Positions 39,260 through 50,303 of a stretch of 64,000 nucleotides of DNA are shown in pieces. The DNA is from Polaromonas sp. JS666 (GTDB lineage Bacteria > Pseudomonadota > Gammaproteobacteria > Burkholderiales > Burkholderiaceae_C). Under the pieces are notes generated by a model, which had not been told where the DNA came from, searched no databases, and worked only from the letters and a program-made list of their open reading frames with translations. Every line of letters starts with the position of its first letter. Position 1 is the first letter of the stretch. Made by a program: the position numbers and the translations under genes. The stretch lies in contig NC_007948.1 in assembly GCF_000013865.1 (NCBI RefSeq), positions 3,782,001-3,846,000 of the forward strand, in the 5' to 3' direction.

Positions 39260-40132
39260 ATGTCTTGGTTAGAAAAACTACTCCCTCCGAAGATCAGCCC
39301 AACCGACCCGACCGAGCGCCGCAGCGTGCCCGAAGGCCTGTGGATCAAATGTCCCAGCTGCGAGGCCGTGCTGTACAAGACCGATCTGGAAAAGAACCAG
39401 AACGTCTGCCCGCAATGCAGCCACCACCACCGCATTGGCGCGCGCGCCCGGCTGGATGCCTTTCTCGACGCCGAAGGCCGCTATGAGCTGGGCCAGGAAG
39501 TGCTGCCAGTCGATGCGCTCAAGTTCAAGGACAGCCGAAAATACCCCGAGCGCCTGAAAGAGGCGCTGGAAAACACCGGCGAAACCGATGCGCTCATCGT
39601 GATGGGCGGCGCCGTGCACAGCATTGGTGTCGTGGTGGCCTGCTTTGAATTCGACTTCATGGGCGGCAGCATGGGCAGCGTGGTCGGTGAGCGCTTTGTG
39701 CGCGGCGTGCACGCAGCCATCGAGCAGAAAGTGCCCTTCATCTGCTTCACCGCCACTGGTGGCGCGCGCATGCAGGAGGGCCTGTTGAGCCTGATGCAGA
39801 TGGCCAAGACCAATGCGGCACTGACCCGCCTGGCCAAAAAAGGCCTGCCTTACGTGAGCGTGCTGACCGACCCGACAATGGGCGGCGTGAGCGCCGGCTT
39901 TGCCTTTGTCGGCGACATCGTGATTGCCGAGCCGAAGGCGCTGATCGGTTTTGCCGGCCCGCGTGTCATCGAGTCCACCGTGCGTGTGACCCTGCCAGAG
40001 GGCTTTCAACGCGCCGAGTTCCTGCAGACCAAAGGGGCCGTCGACTTTATTTGCGACCGGCGCGAATTGCGCAAGACGGTGGCGAGCTCGCTGGCCATGC
40101 TGCTCCGGCAGCCGGCCGACGCTGTCAGCTGA
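39260..40132 (+). CDS. accD: Acetyl-CoA carboxylase carboxyltransferase subunit beta
   Basis: Forms malonyl-CoA with AccA, the first committed step of fatty acid synthesis. The 290-residue protein has the N-terminal zinc ribbon [13 protein letters not shown]...CPQC (about 33-55), then the carboxyltransferase fold with [19 protein letters not shown] and [20 protein letters not shown] lies upstream of the ATG. accD after trpA is a common order in proteobacteria. The usual folC neighbour is not next to it here. Confidence 0.96.
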   Translation: MSWLEKLLPPKISPTDPTERRSVPEGLWIKCPSCEAVLYKTDLEKNQNVCPQCSHHHRIGARARLDAFLDAEGRYELGQEVLPVDALKFKDSRKYPERLKEALENTGETDALIVMGGAVHSIGVVVACFEFDFMGGSMGSVVGERFVRGVHAAIEQKVPFICFTATGGARMQEGLLSLMQMAKTNAALTRLAKKGLPYVSVLTDPTMGGVSAGFAFVGDIVIAEPKALIGFAGPRVIESTVRVTLPEGFQRAEFLQTKGAVDFICDRRELRKTVASSLAMLLRQPADAVS

Positions 40133-40304
40133 ACCCGGGGATTCGCCCCGCAGCCCGCTCCACGCCTCCTGTGGCAAGCCTGCACACGCACGCACAAGCA
40201 CCACGCAATAGCCCGCATCCGGTCAGGCACATCCAGCAGCAGCAAAGTGCGGGGCACGAAGGGCGTGGGATGATGTGCCTAGCTGTAACTTGACGCATGA
40301 CGCC

Positions 40305-40964
40305 ATGTCCGAAGCCCTGACCCTGACCTCCCTGCCGCTATTTCCACTGGGCACGGTCCTCTATCCCGGCGGCCTGCTGCCCCTGCGGATTTTTGAAGTC
40401 CGCTACCTCGACATGATCGGCAAGTGCCACAAGGCGGGCGCGCCTTTTGGCGTAGTCTCGCTGACCGAGGGCTCGGAGGTACGCCGGCCTGGCCATGCGG
40501 AACCCAGCGGGGACGGCTTTGCCCATGAGGCGTTCAGCACCGTGGGCACCCTGGCCACGATCACCGAATTTGCAGCCCCGCAAGCCGGCTTGATGGTCAT
40601 CCGGTGCATCGGGACCCAGCGTTTTACAATTTCCAGCAGCGAAAAAATGAAACATGGCTTGTGGATCGCCAATGTCACGCGCCAGGACGACGATATTGCC
40701 GTGAAGATTCCGGAGGACCTGCAGGACACGGCCGACGCGCTTGGCAAGCTGATCCAGACCCTGCAGTCGCGCGGCGTGCCCGCCGGACAAATGCCCGTGC
40801 TGGCGCCCTACAGGCTCCAGGACTGCGGCTGGGTGGCCAATCGCTGGTGCGAATTGCTGCCAATCCCGCTGGAACTCAAGCAGCGCCTGATGGAGCTGGA
40901 CAACCCGCTGCTCAGGCTGGAACTGGTGGGTGACATCCTGGGTCGAACCGGCATCGCCCTCTGA
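40305..40964 (+). CDS. LON substrate-binding domain protein
   Basis: A 219-residue protein made of a single Lon N-terminal-type (LAN/PUA-like) domain. FPLGTVLYPGGLLPLRIFEVRYLDMI (about 13-38) is the hallmark, followed by FGVVSLTEGSEV. There is no ATPase or protease domain, so it is not Lon itself. Proteins of this type are widespread, usually annotated as peptidase S16, and have no firmly known role; substrate or partner binding is inferred. The ATG at 40305 gives the family start; an upstream start would add ten residues. lysS follows on the same strand. Confidence 0.85.
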   Translation: MSEALTLTSLPLFPLGTVLYPGGLLPLRIFEVRYLDMIGKCHKAGAPFGVVSLTEGSEVRRPGHAEPSGDGFAHEAFSTVGTLATITEFAAPQAGLMVIRCIGTQRFTISSSEKMKHGLWIANVTRQDDDIAVKIPEDLQDTADALGKLIQTLQSRGVPAGQMPVLAPYRLQDCGWVANRWCELLPIPLELKQRLMELDNPLLRLELVGDILGRTGIAL

Positions 40965-41159
40965 CGCCTCCTCCGGCGCTCCGCCTTCTGCGCCGTATTG
41001 GGGTATTGGCGTCCAAACCGGGAAATTCCGCCGGTTCCAGACTCCCAACCCGGAAAACAGCCGCTTAAAAACCTAAAATCATGGGTTCGGCGCCTTTCGG
41101 CCATTTTGAAATGGCGCAGCGCCCTGCACTTTCGACCTTTTTCCGGAACACCCACCCCT

Positions 41160-42710
41160 ATGTCCATCCACCCCGCTTTGCCCGCAGCCGACAATGCGAT
41201 TCCCACCCCGCCAGACGACAACCAGCTGATGGTCGAGCGGCGCGAAAAGCTCAAGGCCCTGCGCAGCGCCGGCGTCGCTTTTCCGAATGACGTCCGACCC
41301 GAGCACCGGGCCGAGGCACTGTTTGCGCAGTACGACAGCAAGACCAAGGAAGAGCTGGGACCTTTGGCCGTGAAGGTGAGCGTCGCCGGCCGCATGATGC
41401 TCAAGCGGGTGATGGGAAAAGCCAGCTTTGCCACCCTGCAGGACGCTTCGTTTGGTCCGTCGGGTGGGCGCATCCAGGTGTACATCAACAACGAGGGCGT
41501 GGGCGAAGAAGTTCACAACGCCTTCAAGCATTGGGACCTGGGCGACATCGTCGCGGCCACCGGTACGCTGTTCAAGACCAAGACCGGCGAGCTGTCGATT
41601 CATGCCACCAGTATCCGGCTGGTCACCAAAAGCCTGCGCCCCCTGCCCGACAAATTCCACGGCATGGCCGACCAGGAAGTCAAATACCGCCAGCGCTATG
41701 TGGACCTGATCATGGACGAGTCCGCCCGCAAGCGCTTCATGGCGCGCAGCAAGGCGGTGAGTGGCCTTCGCGAATTCATGGTGGCCCATGATTTCCTCGA
41801 GGTGGAAACTCCCATGCTGCATCCGATTCCGGGTGGCGCCAATGCCAGGCCGTTCAAGACGCATCACAACGCGCTGGACCAGGAAATGTTCCTGCGTATC
41901 GCGCCCGAGCTTTACCTGAAACGCCTGATCGTTGGCGGCTTTGAACGTGTGTTCGAGATCAACCGCAGCTACCGCAACGAAGGCATCAGCGTGCGGCACA
42001 ACCCCGAGTTCACCATGATGGAGTTCTACGCGGCCTGGTGGAATTATTCGGACCTGATGACCTTCACCGAAGCCCTGATTCGGGACGCGGCCCAGAAGGT
42101 GACGGGCTCCCTGCAATTGAGCTATGGCGGCAAGGCGGTTGACCTGAGCCAGCCCTTTGAGCGTCTCACCATTCGCGAAGCCATTCTGAAGCACACCGAA
42201 GCCGGCGAGCACGTTGACGACATGGTGTGGCTGACCAACGCCCTGAAGAAACTCGGTGCAACCGAAGCCAAGGACCGCTTGTCCACACGCTCGCTGGCCA
42301 GCCTGCAGGTCCTGTATTTTGAGGAAACGGTCGAGGAAAAACTCTGGCAGCCAACCTTCATCATGGAGCACCCGACCGAAATCTCGCCGCTGGCGCGCGC
42401 CAACGATGCGCGCCCCGAGGTCACGGAACGCTTTGAGCTCTACATCACCGGCCGCGAATTCGGCAATGGTTTTTCCGAGCTGAACGATGCCGAGGAGCAG
42501 GCGGCCCGCTTCAACGCGCAGGTGGCTGCCAAGGACGACGGCGACGACGAAGCCATGTTCTACGACCATGACTTCATCCGCGCCCTCGAATACGGCATGC
42601 CGCCGACCGGCGGCTGCGGCGTGGGCATAGACCGGCTGATGATGCTACTGACCGACAGCCCCAGCATTCGCGATGTGATCTTGTTCCCCGCGCTACGCCG
42701 CGAAGCGTAA
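41160..42710 (+). CDS. lysS: Lysyl-tRNA synthetase (class II)
   Basis: Charges tRNA-Lys with lysine. The 516-residue protein has an N-terminal OB-fold anticodon-binding domain (about 70-160) and a class II core. Visible parts are [21 protein letters not shown], motif 2 [15 protein letters not shown], and motif 3 [15 protein letters not shown] near the C-terminus. The ATG at 41160 gives a normal N-terminus; a 54-codon longer frame is unlike the family. It is convergent with the patatin gene, with a GC-rich hairpin (42711-42729) between them. Confidence 0.96.
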   Translation: MSIHPALPAADNAIPTPPDDNQLMVERREKLKALRSAGVAFPNDVRPEHRAEALFAQYDSKTKEELGPLAVKVSVAGRMMLKRVMGKASFATLQDASFGPSGGRIQVYINNEGVGEEVHNAFKHWDLGDIVAATGTLFKTKTGELSIHATSIRLVTKSLRPLPDKFHGMADQEVKYRQRYVDLIMDESARKRFMARSKAVSGLREFMVAHDFLEVETPMLHPIPGGANARPFKTHHNALDQEMFLRIAPELYLKRLIVGGFERVFEINRSYRNEGISVRHNPEFTMMEFYAAWWNYSDLMTFTEALIRDAAQKVTGSLQLSYGGKAVDLSQPFERLTIREAILKHTEAGEHVDDMVWLTNALKKLGATEAKDRLSTRSLASLQVLYFEETVEEKLWQPTFIMEHPTEISPLARANDARPEVTERFELYITGREFGNGFSELNDAEEQAARFNAQVAAKDDGDDEAMFYDHDFIRALEYGMPPTGGCGVGIDRLMMLLTDSPSIRDVILFPALRREA

Positions 42711-42765
42711 GCGCGCCGCAGGGGCGCGCCTGCGCAGGCAACACGCCGGACAGGCCGGACCCGGT

Positions 42766-44100
42766 TCAGCCCTTGCGCTTTTTGAGCTTGTGCAGGTAGT
42801 TGTCCAGAACAGAGCGGATTTTGTGGCGCACGGTCTTGCGTGCTGCGGGTGCAGGCGCGGGGGCCTGTACTGGTGCCGATACCTTGACGGCACCCGTTGA
42901 TACTGGAGGCAAGGTTGCCGGCTTGCCGCGCTCGCTGGCCTCTACGGCTTGCGGGCGTTCCGGGTGCGCCGGCTGCCCATTCGCATTCGTCACCGGCATG
43001 CGCAAATCATCAAGATAATCCCGCGCAATGTTCACACTGTCCTTCACGCCCAGCGCCGGGTAGTGCTTGTCCAGCCACTCCTTGCCGCACCGGACGCCCA
43101 GGTCACGCAGACCGTGAATCAGGCTGGCCTCGGTCGATGACTTGGTCGAGGCCGTGAACCGCTCAAGCGCCTCGCCACCGTCCACCCGGTGCATCAGCAC
43201 ATTCTTGTAATGCCCCGGATCGAGCTTGCCTTCGGCCAGCAGGCGCTTGACGAAATCAATGGCACGCATCTCGGCAATCAACCCGGCATTGAAGGTGATT
43301 TCATTGATGCGGTCCATGATCTCGTTCGCGTTGGTCGGCAGCGACTCGCGCTTGATGGGATTGATCTGCACCAGCACGATATCGCGGCTGTTGCAGTGGT
43401 AAATCAGTGGATGGATCGCAGGATTACCCGAATAACCACCGTCCCAGAAATGACTGCCTTCAATCTCCACCGCCTGGAACACCATCGGCAGGCAGGCCGA
43501 TGCCATCACGGCACTGGCCGTCAGGCGTTTGCCTGAAAACACCTCGGCCTTGCCGCTGCTGACGCGCGTGGCCACCACAAATACCTTGGGCGTACCGGGG
43601 TCACGGGCAGCCGCCAGCCGTTCGAAATCGACCTGGCCTTCCAGGAATTTCCTGAGGGGGTTGATGTCAAAGGGGTTGCTCTGGTAAGGCGACAGCGTAT
43701 TGGCCCAGTAGCGGGTCATGGCATCGGTCCATAACCTGGACGGTCCCGCAGACGTCCCCATCGTCATGTGGCCGAACAGGATGTCAAACGGAGCGCGCTG
43801 CATTTTGGACATCGATGACGACAGCGCGCCCATGTTGACGATGCCGTTCCAGAAGCTGGCCAGCGCTTCGCGTGCTGCGTCATGCTGCTGCACTCTGGAT
43901 TTTCCCTCGGCACCGGCAAAACCATGCGCCAGCGCCACCGCATTCATGGCCCCTGCGCTGGTGCCGCTCATTCCCTCGATATCGATGCGCCCGTCTTCGA
44001 GCAGCGCGTCGAGCACGCCCCATGTGAAGGCGCCGTGCGAGCCACCGCCCTGCAAAGCCAGGTTGACGCGACAGGGTGCAATGGTTGTGACGTTGTTCAT
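42766..44100 (-). CDS. Patatin-like phospholipase
   Basis: A 444-residue member of the patatin/RssA-type serine hydrolase family, which acts on lipid esters. The oxyanion loop is GGGSHGAF (18-25), the nucleophile Ser48 is in GTSAG, and the catalytic Asp lies in FWDGGYSGNP, giving the Ser-Asp dyad. The C-terminal part (about 380-444) is Pro/Ala-rich and ends with a Lys-rich tail. No signal peptide is seen, so it may act in the cytoplasm or leave by another route. Substrate unknown. Confidence 0.88.
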   Translation of the reverse strand: MNNVTTIAPCRVNLALQGGGSHGAFTWGVLDALLEDGRIDIEGMSGTSAGAMNAVALAHGFAGAEGKSRVQQHDAAREALASFWNGIVNMGALSSSMSKMQRAPFDILFGHMTMGTSAGPSRLWTDAMTRYWANTLSPYQSNPFDINPLRKFLEGQVDFERLAAARDPGTPKVFVVATRVSSGKAEVFSGKRLTASAVMASACLPMVFQAVEIEGSHFWDGGYSGNPAIHPLIYHCNSRDIVLVQINPIKRESLPTNANEIMDRINEITFNAGLIAEMRAIDFVKRLLAEGKLDPGHYKNVLMHRVDGGEALERFTASTKSSTEASLIHGLRDLGVRCGKEWLDKHYPALGVKDSVNIARDYLDDLRMPVTNANGQPAHPERPQAVEASERGKPATLPPVSTGAVKVSAPVQAPAPAPAARKTVRHKIRSVLDNYLHKLKKRKG

Positions 44101-44290
44101 GGGCCAAGGTTAGCAAAAAATGGTGTCAGCGCCCGCCACACGCGTCTTGGCAGCCACACGACTAAAATCAGGAGGCTTCCCCCGCATCCGGGAAACACCT
44201 GCGCTTTCCGGGCTGTCAGGCATCCGGCTTCCTGTCGGCAAACGTCGTTGGCCATCAAATCAATAGCAAATGAATCCTGTCGGCCATCCG

Positions 44291-44797
44291 ATGAAATACC
44301 TCTCGGGCTACCCTGACAGCCTCAAAGCCCAGGTACAGCAACTCTTGGCACAAGACCGTCTGGGCGACATGCTGCTCACGAAGTACCCACGGGCGCACGA
44401 CGTACGCACCGACAAGGCCTTGTACGACTACGTGATGGACCTCAAAAACACGTTTTTACGCAATGCCGAGCCGCTCAGCAAAGTGGCTTTTGACAGCAAG
44501 CTGCACGTGATTGCCCACGCGCTGGGGACGCACACGGCCATCTCAAGGGTTCAGGGCAGCAAGCTCAAGGCCAAACGTGAAATACGCGTGGCCACGCTAT
44601 TCAAGGAAGTGCCTGCGGAGTTCCTGAAGATGATTGCGGTGCACGAGCTGGCCCACATCAAGGAAAAGGCGCACGACAAAGCCTTCTATCAGCTCTGCAC
44701 CTATATGGAGCCGCAGTACCACCAGTACGAATTTGATTTGCGGGTTTATCTCACGCACGTTGACGTGGCGGGCAAGCTGGACTGGCCAGCGGCCTAG
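44291..44797 (+). CDS. YgjP-like metallopeptidase domain protein
   Basis: A 168-residue protein with a zinc-protease motif HELAHIKEKAHDKAFY at about 117-132, where His-Glu-x-x-His plus the later His match YgjP/M48-like (DUF45) domains. The start at 44291 gives MKYLSGYP, as in relatives I recall; the ATG at 44270 is possible. Substrate and role are unknown. It is convergent with the ABC transporter genes on its right. Confidence 0.82.
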   Translation: MKYLSGYPDSLKAQVQQLLAQDRLGDMLLTKYPRAHDVRTDKALYDYVMDLKNTFLRNAEPLSKVAFDSKLHVIAHALGTHTAISRVQGSKLKAKREIRVATLFKEVPAEFLKMIAVHELAHIKEKAHDKAFYQLCTYMEPQYHQYEFDLRVYLTHVDVAGKLDWPAA

Positions 44798-44811
44798 CTG
44801 ATAGCAAATGT

Positions 44812-45570
44812 TCAGCGTTTCCACGAGGCAAGCCGAGACAAGCGTTCAAAAGCCAGGTCGGTCACCACGGCCAGCATCCCCACCAGCACCGCTCCCTGTA
44901 GAACATAAGCGGTATTGAAGCCGCTGAGTCCGACAATAATCGGTGAGCCCAGGGTTTTTGCGCCCACGGTGGAGGCGATGGCCGCAGTGCCTATGTTGAT
45001 GATGACCGATGTGCGCACGCCAGAAATCCAGACCGGCAGCGCCAAGGGGGTTTCGACCTGCCGCAAACACTGCCAGGGCGACATGCCCATGCCGTTGGCC
45101 GATTGGCGGACCGATTCCGGAACCGATTGAAGGCCCGACACGGTGCCATGCACCACAGGAAGCAGGCCGTACAAGGTCAGGGCAATGAGTGCGGGCAGTT
45201 CGCCAAAGCCCACCACAGGCACCGCCACCGCAAGCACAGCCACGGGTGGAAAGGTCTGCCCCATGGACACCACAGTCTCCACAACGGGCCGGAACTGCCG
45301 CCCGATCGGGCGTGTGATCCAGACAGCGATAGCGCTTCCAAGCAGAACAGACATCGCGCTGGACACGCCCACCAGCTTGCAGTGTTGCCACAGCAGCTGC
45401 GCAAACGGCTCCTGGCGGTAAACCGGGCGGTCCAGCTCTGGGAAAAGGCTGGCAAACAGGGGCTGCGAATGCGGCAGCCAGAGCACCAGCGCCGCCAGCG
45501 CCAGCAAGGCCCATAGCAGCTTATCCCCGGCCAGCCCGGCCAGACGCCGTAACCCACCCGCGCTAAACAT
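44812..45570 (-). CDS. Osmoprotectant-type ABC transporter permease
   Basis: A 252-residue inner-membrane permease of the glycine betaine/choline/quaternary-amine (OpuC/OsmU/YehY) class, with about six helices. The conserved cytoplasmic loop is in [34 protein letters not shown] (about residues 145-180). The start at 45570 overlaps the ATPase gene by 8 bp. It is last in the leftward operon: binding protein, permease, ATPase, permease. The solute cannot be fixed from sequence. Confidence 0.88.
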   Translation of the reverse strand: MFSAGGLRRLAGLAGDKLLWALLALAALVLWLPHSQPLFASLFPELDRPVYRQEPFAQLLWQHCKLVGVSSAMSVLLGSAIAVWITRPIGRQFRPVVETVVSMGQTFPPVAVLAVAVPVVGFGELPALIALTLYGLLPVVHGTVSGLQSVPESVRQSANGMGMSPWQCLRQVETPLALPVWISGVRTSVIINIGTAAIASTVGAKTLGSPIIVGLSGFNTAYVLQGAVLVGMLAVVTDLAFERLSRLASWKR

Positions 45571-46507
45571 CGGAAGGCCCGGCCTTGTGAAAAATATCAG
45601 CGGCATGCAGCACGCCGGCGTGGGCGCCAGCGGCATCCGTCAGATTCACCACCGCGAGCTGGCGCATGGCCAGATAAGACACTGCCTCACGCAGCGTGGT
45701 GGCAGCGGGCAGGCTGGGGCCCCGATGTTGGGGTTCGTGCCGCGCCAGGCTCTGGGCAGACTGAAGCGACAACAGCTTGATGCCGATGTCACTGCGGCCC
45801 ACAAAGTCGACCACCAAGGCGTTGGCGGGCCTGGCCAAAAGCGCCAGCGGCGTCGCCACCTGCACAATCCGGCCCTGGTCGAGCAGCACGATTTTGGTGG
45901 CCAGGCGCAAGGCCTCGTCAATGTCGTGGGTGACCATCACGATGGTTTTGCCGGAGGCCTGGTGAACGCGCTTCATCTCCAGCTGCAATGACGCCCGAAT
46001 CACCGGGTCCAGGGCCCCAAACGGCTCGTCCATCAATAAAACATCCGGGTCTGCCGCCAAGGCACGGGCAACGCCCACGCGCTGCTGCTGGCCGCCCGAC
46101 AGCTGGTGGGGGTAACGGGTTCTATAGGTCTCTGGGTCAAGCTCGAAAAGCTGCAGCAGCGTGGTGACGCGATCCCGGATTTTTTGGGCCGTCGAGCCGA
46201 GCATCTGGGGCACGGTGGCAATGTTGCGCTCCACCGTCCAGTGCGGAAACAAACCCACAGACTGAATGGCGTAGCCCATGCGCAGGCGCAGGTCGCGCAC
46301 CTTGAAGCTGTAGATTTCTTCGCCATCGAAAAGGATTCTTCCCGCATCGTGGCTTTCCATGCGGTTAATCATCTTCAGCATGGTGGATTTGCCCGAGCCC
46401 GAAGCACCGATCAGGACCACAAACTCCCCGCGGTCAATCTTGAGGTTCACCCCGTCTATCGCGGTGACAAGGCCATACGATTTGCTGATATTCTGAAACT
46501 CGATCAT
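45563..46507 (-). CDS. Osmoprotectant-type ABC transporter ATPase
   Basis: The 314-residue ATP-binding subunit that powers uptake. Walker A is GASGSGKST (34-42), the Q-loop is in [16 protein letters not shown], the signature is [15 protein letters not shown] (about 137-151), Walker B is [13 protein letters not shown], and the switch His is in [11 protein letters not shown]-terminal CBS-like part (about 255-310) is typical of OpuCA/ProV-type proteins that sense ionic strength. It overlaps the gene before it by 4 bp (ATGA) and the next one by 8 bp. Confidence 0.92.
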   Translation of the reverse strand: MIEFQNISKSYGLVTAIDGVNLKIDRGEFVVLIGASGSGKSTMLKMINRMESHDAGRILFDGEEIYSFKVRDLRLRMGYAIQSVGLFPHWTVERNIATVPQMLGSTAQKIRDRVTTLLQLFELDPETYRTRYPHQLSGGQQQRVGVARALAADPDVLLMDEPFGALDPVIRASLQLEMKRVHQASGKTIVMVTHDIDEALRLATKIVLLDQGRIVQVATPLALLARPANALVVDFVGRSDIGIKLLSLQSAQSLARHEPQHRGPSLPAATTLREAVSYLAMRQLAVVNLTDAAGAHAGVLHAADIFHKAGPSDV

Positions 46508-47730
46508 GACTGCATGCCACTTCCTGATCCGGTGACGCTGGTAAGGCTGATCAACACCTTGAACGCCACATCGGCCAACACCCCCAGAGCGATGATCGGC
46601 ACGACGCCCAGCAACACCAAGTCCTGTGCGCTGCTAAAGAGCCCTTCAAACATGATGGCACCCAGCCCACCGGCCCCAATGAGCGCGGTGACGGCAGCCA
46701 GCCCCACGGCCTGAATGATGGCGGTGCGCACACCCCCCAAAACAACCGGCAGGGCCAGGGGGAACTCGATACGCCCGAAAATCTGAAAGCGCGTCATGCC
46801 CATGCCGGTGGCTGCGTCAATCACACCGGATGGAACCGCCTCCAGGCCGGCCACGGTGGCCCTGACCACCGGCAGCAAACCATACAGGGTCAGCGCAATC
46901 ACGGCCGGAGCCAGGCCTACGCCACTGATGCCTGCCCTGGCGAGCGCGGGCCAGGCCGCGGCCAGCAGGGCCAGGGGTGCCATCAACAGGCCAAACAAGG
47001 CAATCGAAGGGATGGTTTGAATGATGTTCAGCAGCGGAAACAGCGCGCCGGCGATCCTGTTTTTTTGACCGGCCAGCCAGCCCAATGGCAGGCCAATGCA
47101 CAGGGTGAAGGCCACCGCCATCATCACGATCTGAATGTGCCGGACGACCACGCCGACAAAGATATCCGAGCGGTTGGCATACTCTTTCATGATGGACAGG
47201 TCGTCGCACCAACCTGCCGACAGCATGAAGCCCACCGGACTCAGCACCGCTGCGGCGACGACAAAGCGTTGTGCGCTGCCCGCCCGCAGGCGCTGCACGC
47301 CATCCGCCGCGATCAAGCCCAAAAGCAGCAACACGGCCCAGAATGCGCCACCCAGTGAGGTCCGGGCAAGGGGCGACTCGGCCTCTGCGACGAAGGACGC
47401 ATACCTGCCTGCGAGCCAGATCAGGCCACTCACCAGCACGCAGGAAACCAAGACCACGGACCACAGCAGTGCGCGACCGGGTTTAAAAAATGCGGCCAGC
47501 AGCAAGGAGGCCATTAAAACCGCCAGCAACCAGCCAGGACCTTGCAACACCTGCAGCACCGCAATCAAGGAAATGGGTTCGCCCGATACCAGACGGTTGG
47601 GCGCCACGCGCAAAAACGGCAGGCCGTAAAGAACGCCCGCCCCAAGGAACGACATGGCCGCCAGGACGGGGCTCCATCGCGGTGGAGGCGATCCCGAAGG
47701 ATCTCCAGAAGGACGGCGCCCCTGAGTCAC
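46504..47730 (-). CDS. Osmoprotectant-type ABC transporter permease (long form)
   Basis: A 408-residue permease of the YehW/OpuC class with extra N-terminal helices (about 25-160) before the transport domain (about 190-400). The loop YGLLPVVRATVAGLEAVPSGVIDAATGMGM resembles that of the partner permease. The predicted start is a GTG at 47730, 9 bp after the end of the binding-protein gene. The IS3-family insertion upstream may reduce its transcription by polarity unless the element supplies a promoter. Confidence 0.88.
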   Translation of the reverse strand: MTQGRRPSGDPSGSPPPRWSPVLAAMSFLGAGVLYGLPFLRVAPNRLVSGEPISLIAVLQVLQGPGWLLAVLMASLLLAAFFKPGRALLWSVVLVSCVLVSGLIWLAGRYASFVAEAESPLARTSLGGAFWAVLLLLGLIAADGVQRLRAGSAQRFVVAAAVLSPVGFMLSAGWCDDLSIMKEYANRSDIFVGVVVRHIQIVMMAVAFTLCIGLPLGWLAGQKNRIAGALFPLLNIIQTIPSIALFGLLMAPLALLAAAWPALARAGISGVGLAPAVIALTLYGLLPVVRATVAGLEAVPSGVIDAATGMGMTRFQIFGRIEFPLALPVVLGGVRTAIIQAVGLAAVTALIGAGGLGAIMFEGLFSSAQDLVLLGVVPIIALGVLADVAFKVLISLTSVTGSGSGMQS

Positions 47731-47739
47731 GCGACAGGC

Positions 47740-48112
47740 TTACTTCAGCAGCCCCTTGGACTTCAGGAAATCTGAAGCCACCTTTTTGGCATCCTGTCCG
47801 TCAAGCTGAATCTTCGCGTTCAATGCCTGCAGGGTCGGACCGTCCAGCACCTTGAACACAGGGGCCAGCACGTCCCTGATTTTTGGATTTTTCTTGAGCG
47901 TTTCTTCCCGAATGATGGGCGTGGGCGCGTAAATGGGCTGAACGCCTTTTGGGTCTTCCATGATCACCAGACCCAGCGCGGCCACCGCACCATCGGTGCC
48001 ATAGGCCATGGCGGCGTTCACGCCAGAGGTTTTTTCGGCTGCCGCGCGTATCGTGACCGCCGTATCACCGCCAGCCAGCGTCAGGATTTGGTCGGGTTTG
48101 AGTTTGAAGTTG
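47740..48112 (-). pseudogene. 3' part of osmoprotectant-binding protein gene, split by IS
   Basis: About 123 codons that form the C-terminal lobe of an OsmF/YehZ/ProX-like substrate-binding protein (NAAMAYGTDGAVAALGLVIM and a closing KSKGLLK). If the 1266-bp element and one copy of the TTG duplication are removed, this part joins the 5' part in frame (reading AYN-FKLKPDQI), so the insertion is the only visible damage. On its own the fragment lacks a signal peptide and the first lobe. It is kept in the transporter operon next to intact permease and ATPase genes. Confidence 0.92.
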
Positions 48113-48120
48113 TGTGGTGG

Positions 48121-49328
<1,208 letters not shown>

Positions 49329-49378
49329 TTAGGTTTGAAAAAACCTATCGTTGTGTCTGTTTAAATTAGACCACCACA

Positions 49379-49932
49379 TTGTAGGCCGCCTGAAAAGCCG
49401 GCAACGCATCAGACCGCTCGACAAACTCAGCCGATGCCGCGAGCTTGAACTGCCCGCCGCCCGTGATCCACTTGCCCAAATCGTCCAGGGTCTTGAGCTT
49501 GTTGGCGTTCGCCACCTCTTTGCGAACGGCAATCGCCCAAGTGTTGTTGGCCGGCGAGGGCTCGAGCCAGACGATTTTGTTTTTGTCGTAGTCCAGCGTC
49601 TTGACGCGCTCGTAGCCCGCCTTGGCGTTCTTCCAGACCGGGCTGGATTCTTCCGAGAAGATAAAAGCGCCGTTGCCGGTGTACTCCGGGTAAAGATCAA
49701 TTTCGCCGGCCGTGATGGCGCCACGCACGACCTTGGTGTTTCCCAGCGAGGCTTTGTTTTCGGTCTTGATGCCGTTGGCCTCCAGCGCCAGGACAATCAT
49801 GTTGCCCAGCAGCTTTCCCTCGGTGTCGATTTTGGAGCCGACCCGAACTGGCGCTACCCCCTGCGCCAGCACCCCGCCTGCCGCCAGAGCACCGACCAGC
49901 AGCATGGCGGCCCTGCGTTGGATTGATTTCAT
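49379..49932 (-). pseudogene. 5' part of osmoprotectant-binding protein gene, split by IS
   Basis: About 184 codons of a periplasmic substrate-binding protein of the OsmF/YehZ/ProX class. It has a signal peptide (about 1-24, ending GGVLAQ), VRVGSKIDTEGKLLGNMI, and GEIDLYPEYTGNGAFIF, typical of quaternary-amine binding proteins. GGGAG precedes the ATG at 49932. The IS adds three codons (VVV) and a stop. Rejoined with 47740-48109 it gives about 307 residues, the normal size. Without a binding protein the transporter should not take up its solute unless another binding protein substitutes. Confidence 0.93.
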
Positions 49933-50303
49933 GGTGAGTACTCCCAAACAAAGGAAAAGTGGACGAAGAGGATTTGACGATACCTTAGACTGACCGGCCT
50001 CGGCTAGTGGGCTGTAACGATTGAATCGAAAGCGCTCTACGCAGGGAGCGGTGCCTCCTACCCTGAACGTTGAAAACTGACGATCTGGTTTTAATTTGAA
50101 TTAACCATCAACGGTGGCCAGCGCCCCCCGAACCTTGGCAATGAAAGACCGGCAGACGGTCAGACAAACCGCTGAGAAGCCGTGATCGATGCTGGCTCAG
50201 GAATCTTGACTATTTAGCAAAAAATATCGCTGTAGCCCATATAAATCTGGCACATTAAGCTATTTAATTGATAGCGAATCCGGAATTTTTGACCTGACTT
50301 GCC
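49933..50303. other. Intergenic region between the transporter operon and nagZ
   Basis: This 371-bp stretch lies upstream of the leftward transporter operon and downstream of leftward nagZ, so it should hold the operon promoter and a nagZ terminator. I see no gene. A 17-bp GCTAT-N7-ATAGC palindrome lies at 50259-50275, just past the nagZ stop, and the part at 50085-50105 is AT-rich. No clear promoter pair or terminator with a T-run is visible. Confidence 0.45.
50259..50275. repeat. 17-bp GCTAT-N7-ATAGC palindrome
   Basis: GCTAT, a 7-base spacer TTAATTG, then ATAGC. The same 17 bp, with identical spacer, recurs at 51395-51411, so the pair brackets nagZ. Similar palindromes with other spacers flank the large palindrome at 7124-7140 and 7774-7790. 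Confidence 0.7.

Noticed and set aside
42711..42729. GCGCGCC/GGCGCGC hairpin after lysS as a terminator
   Set aside because: There is no T-run on either side; it may be a message-stabilising hairpin, but I cannot support a terminator call.
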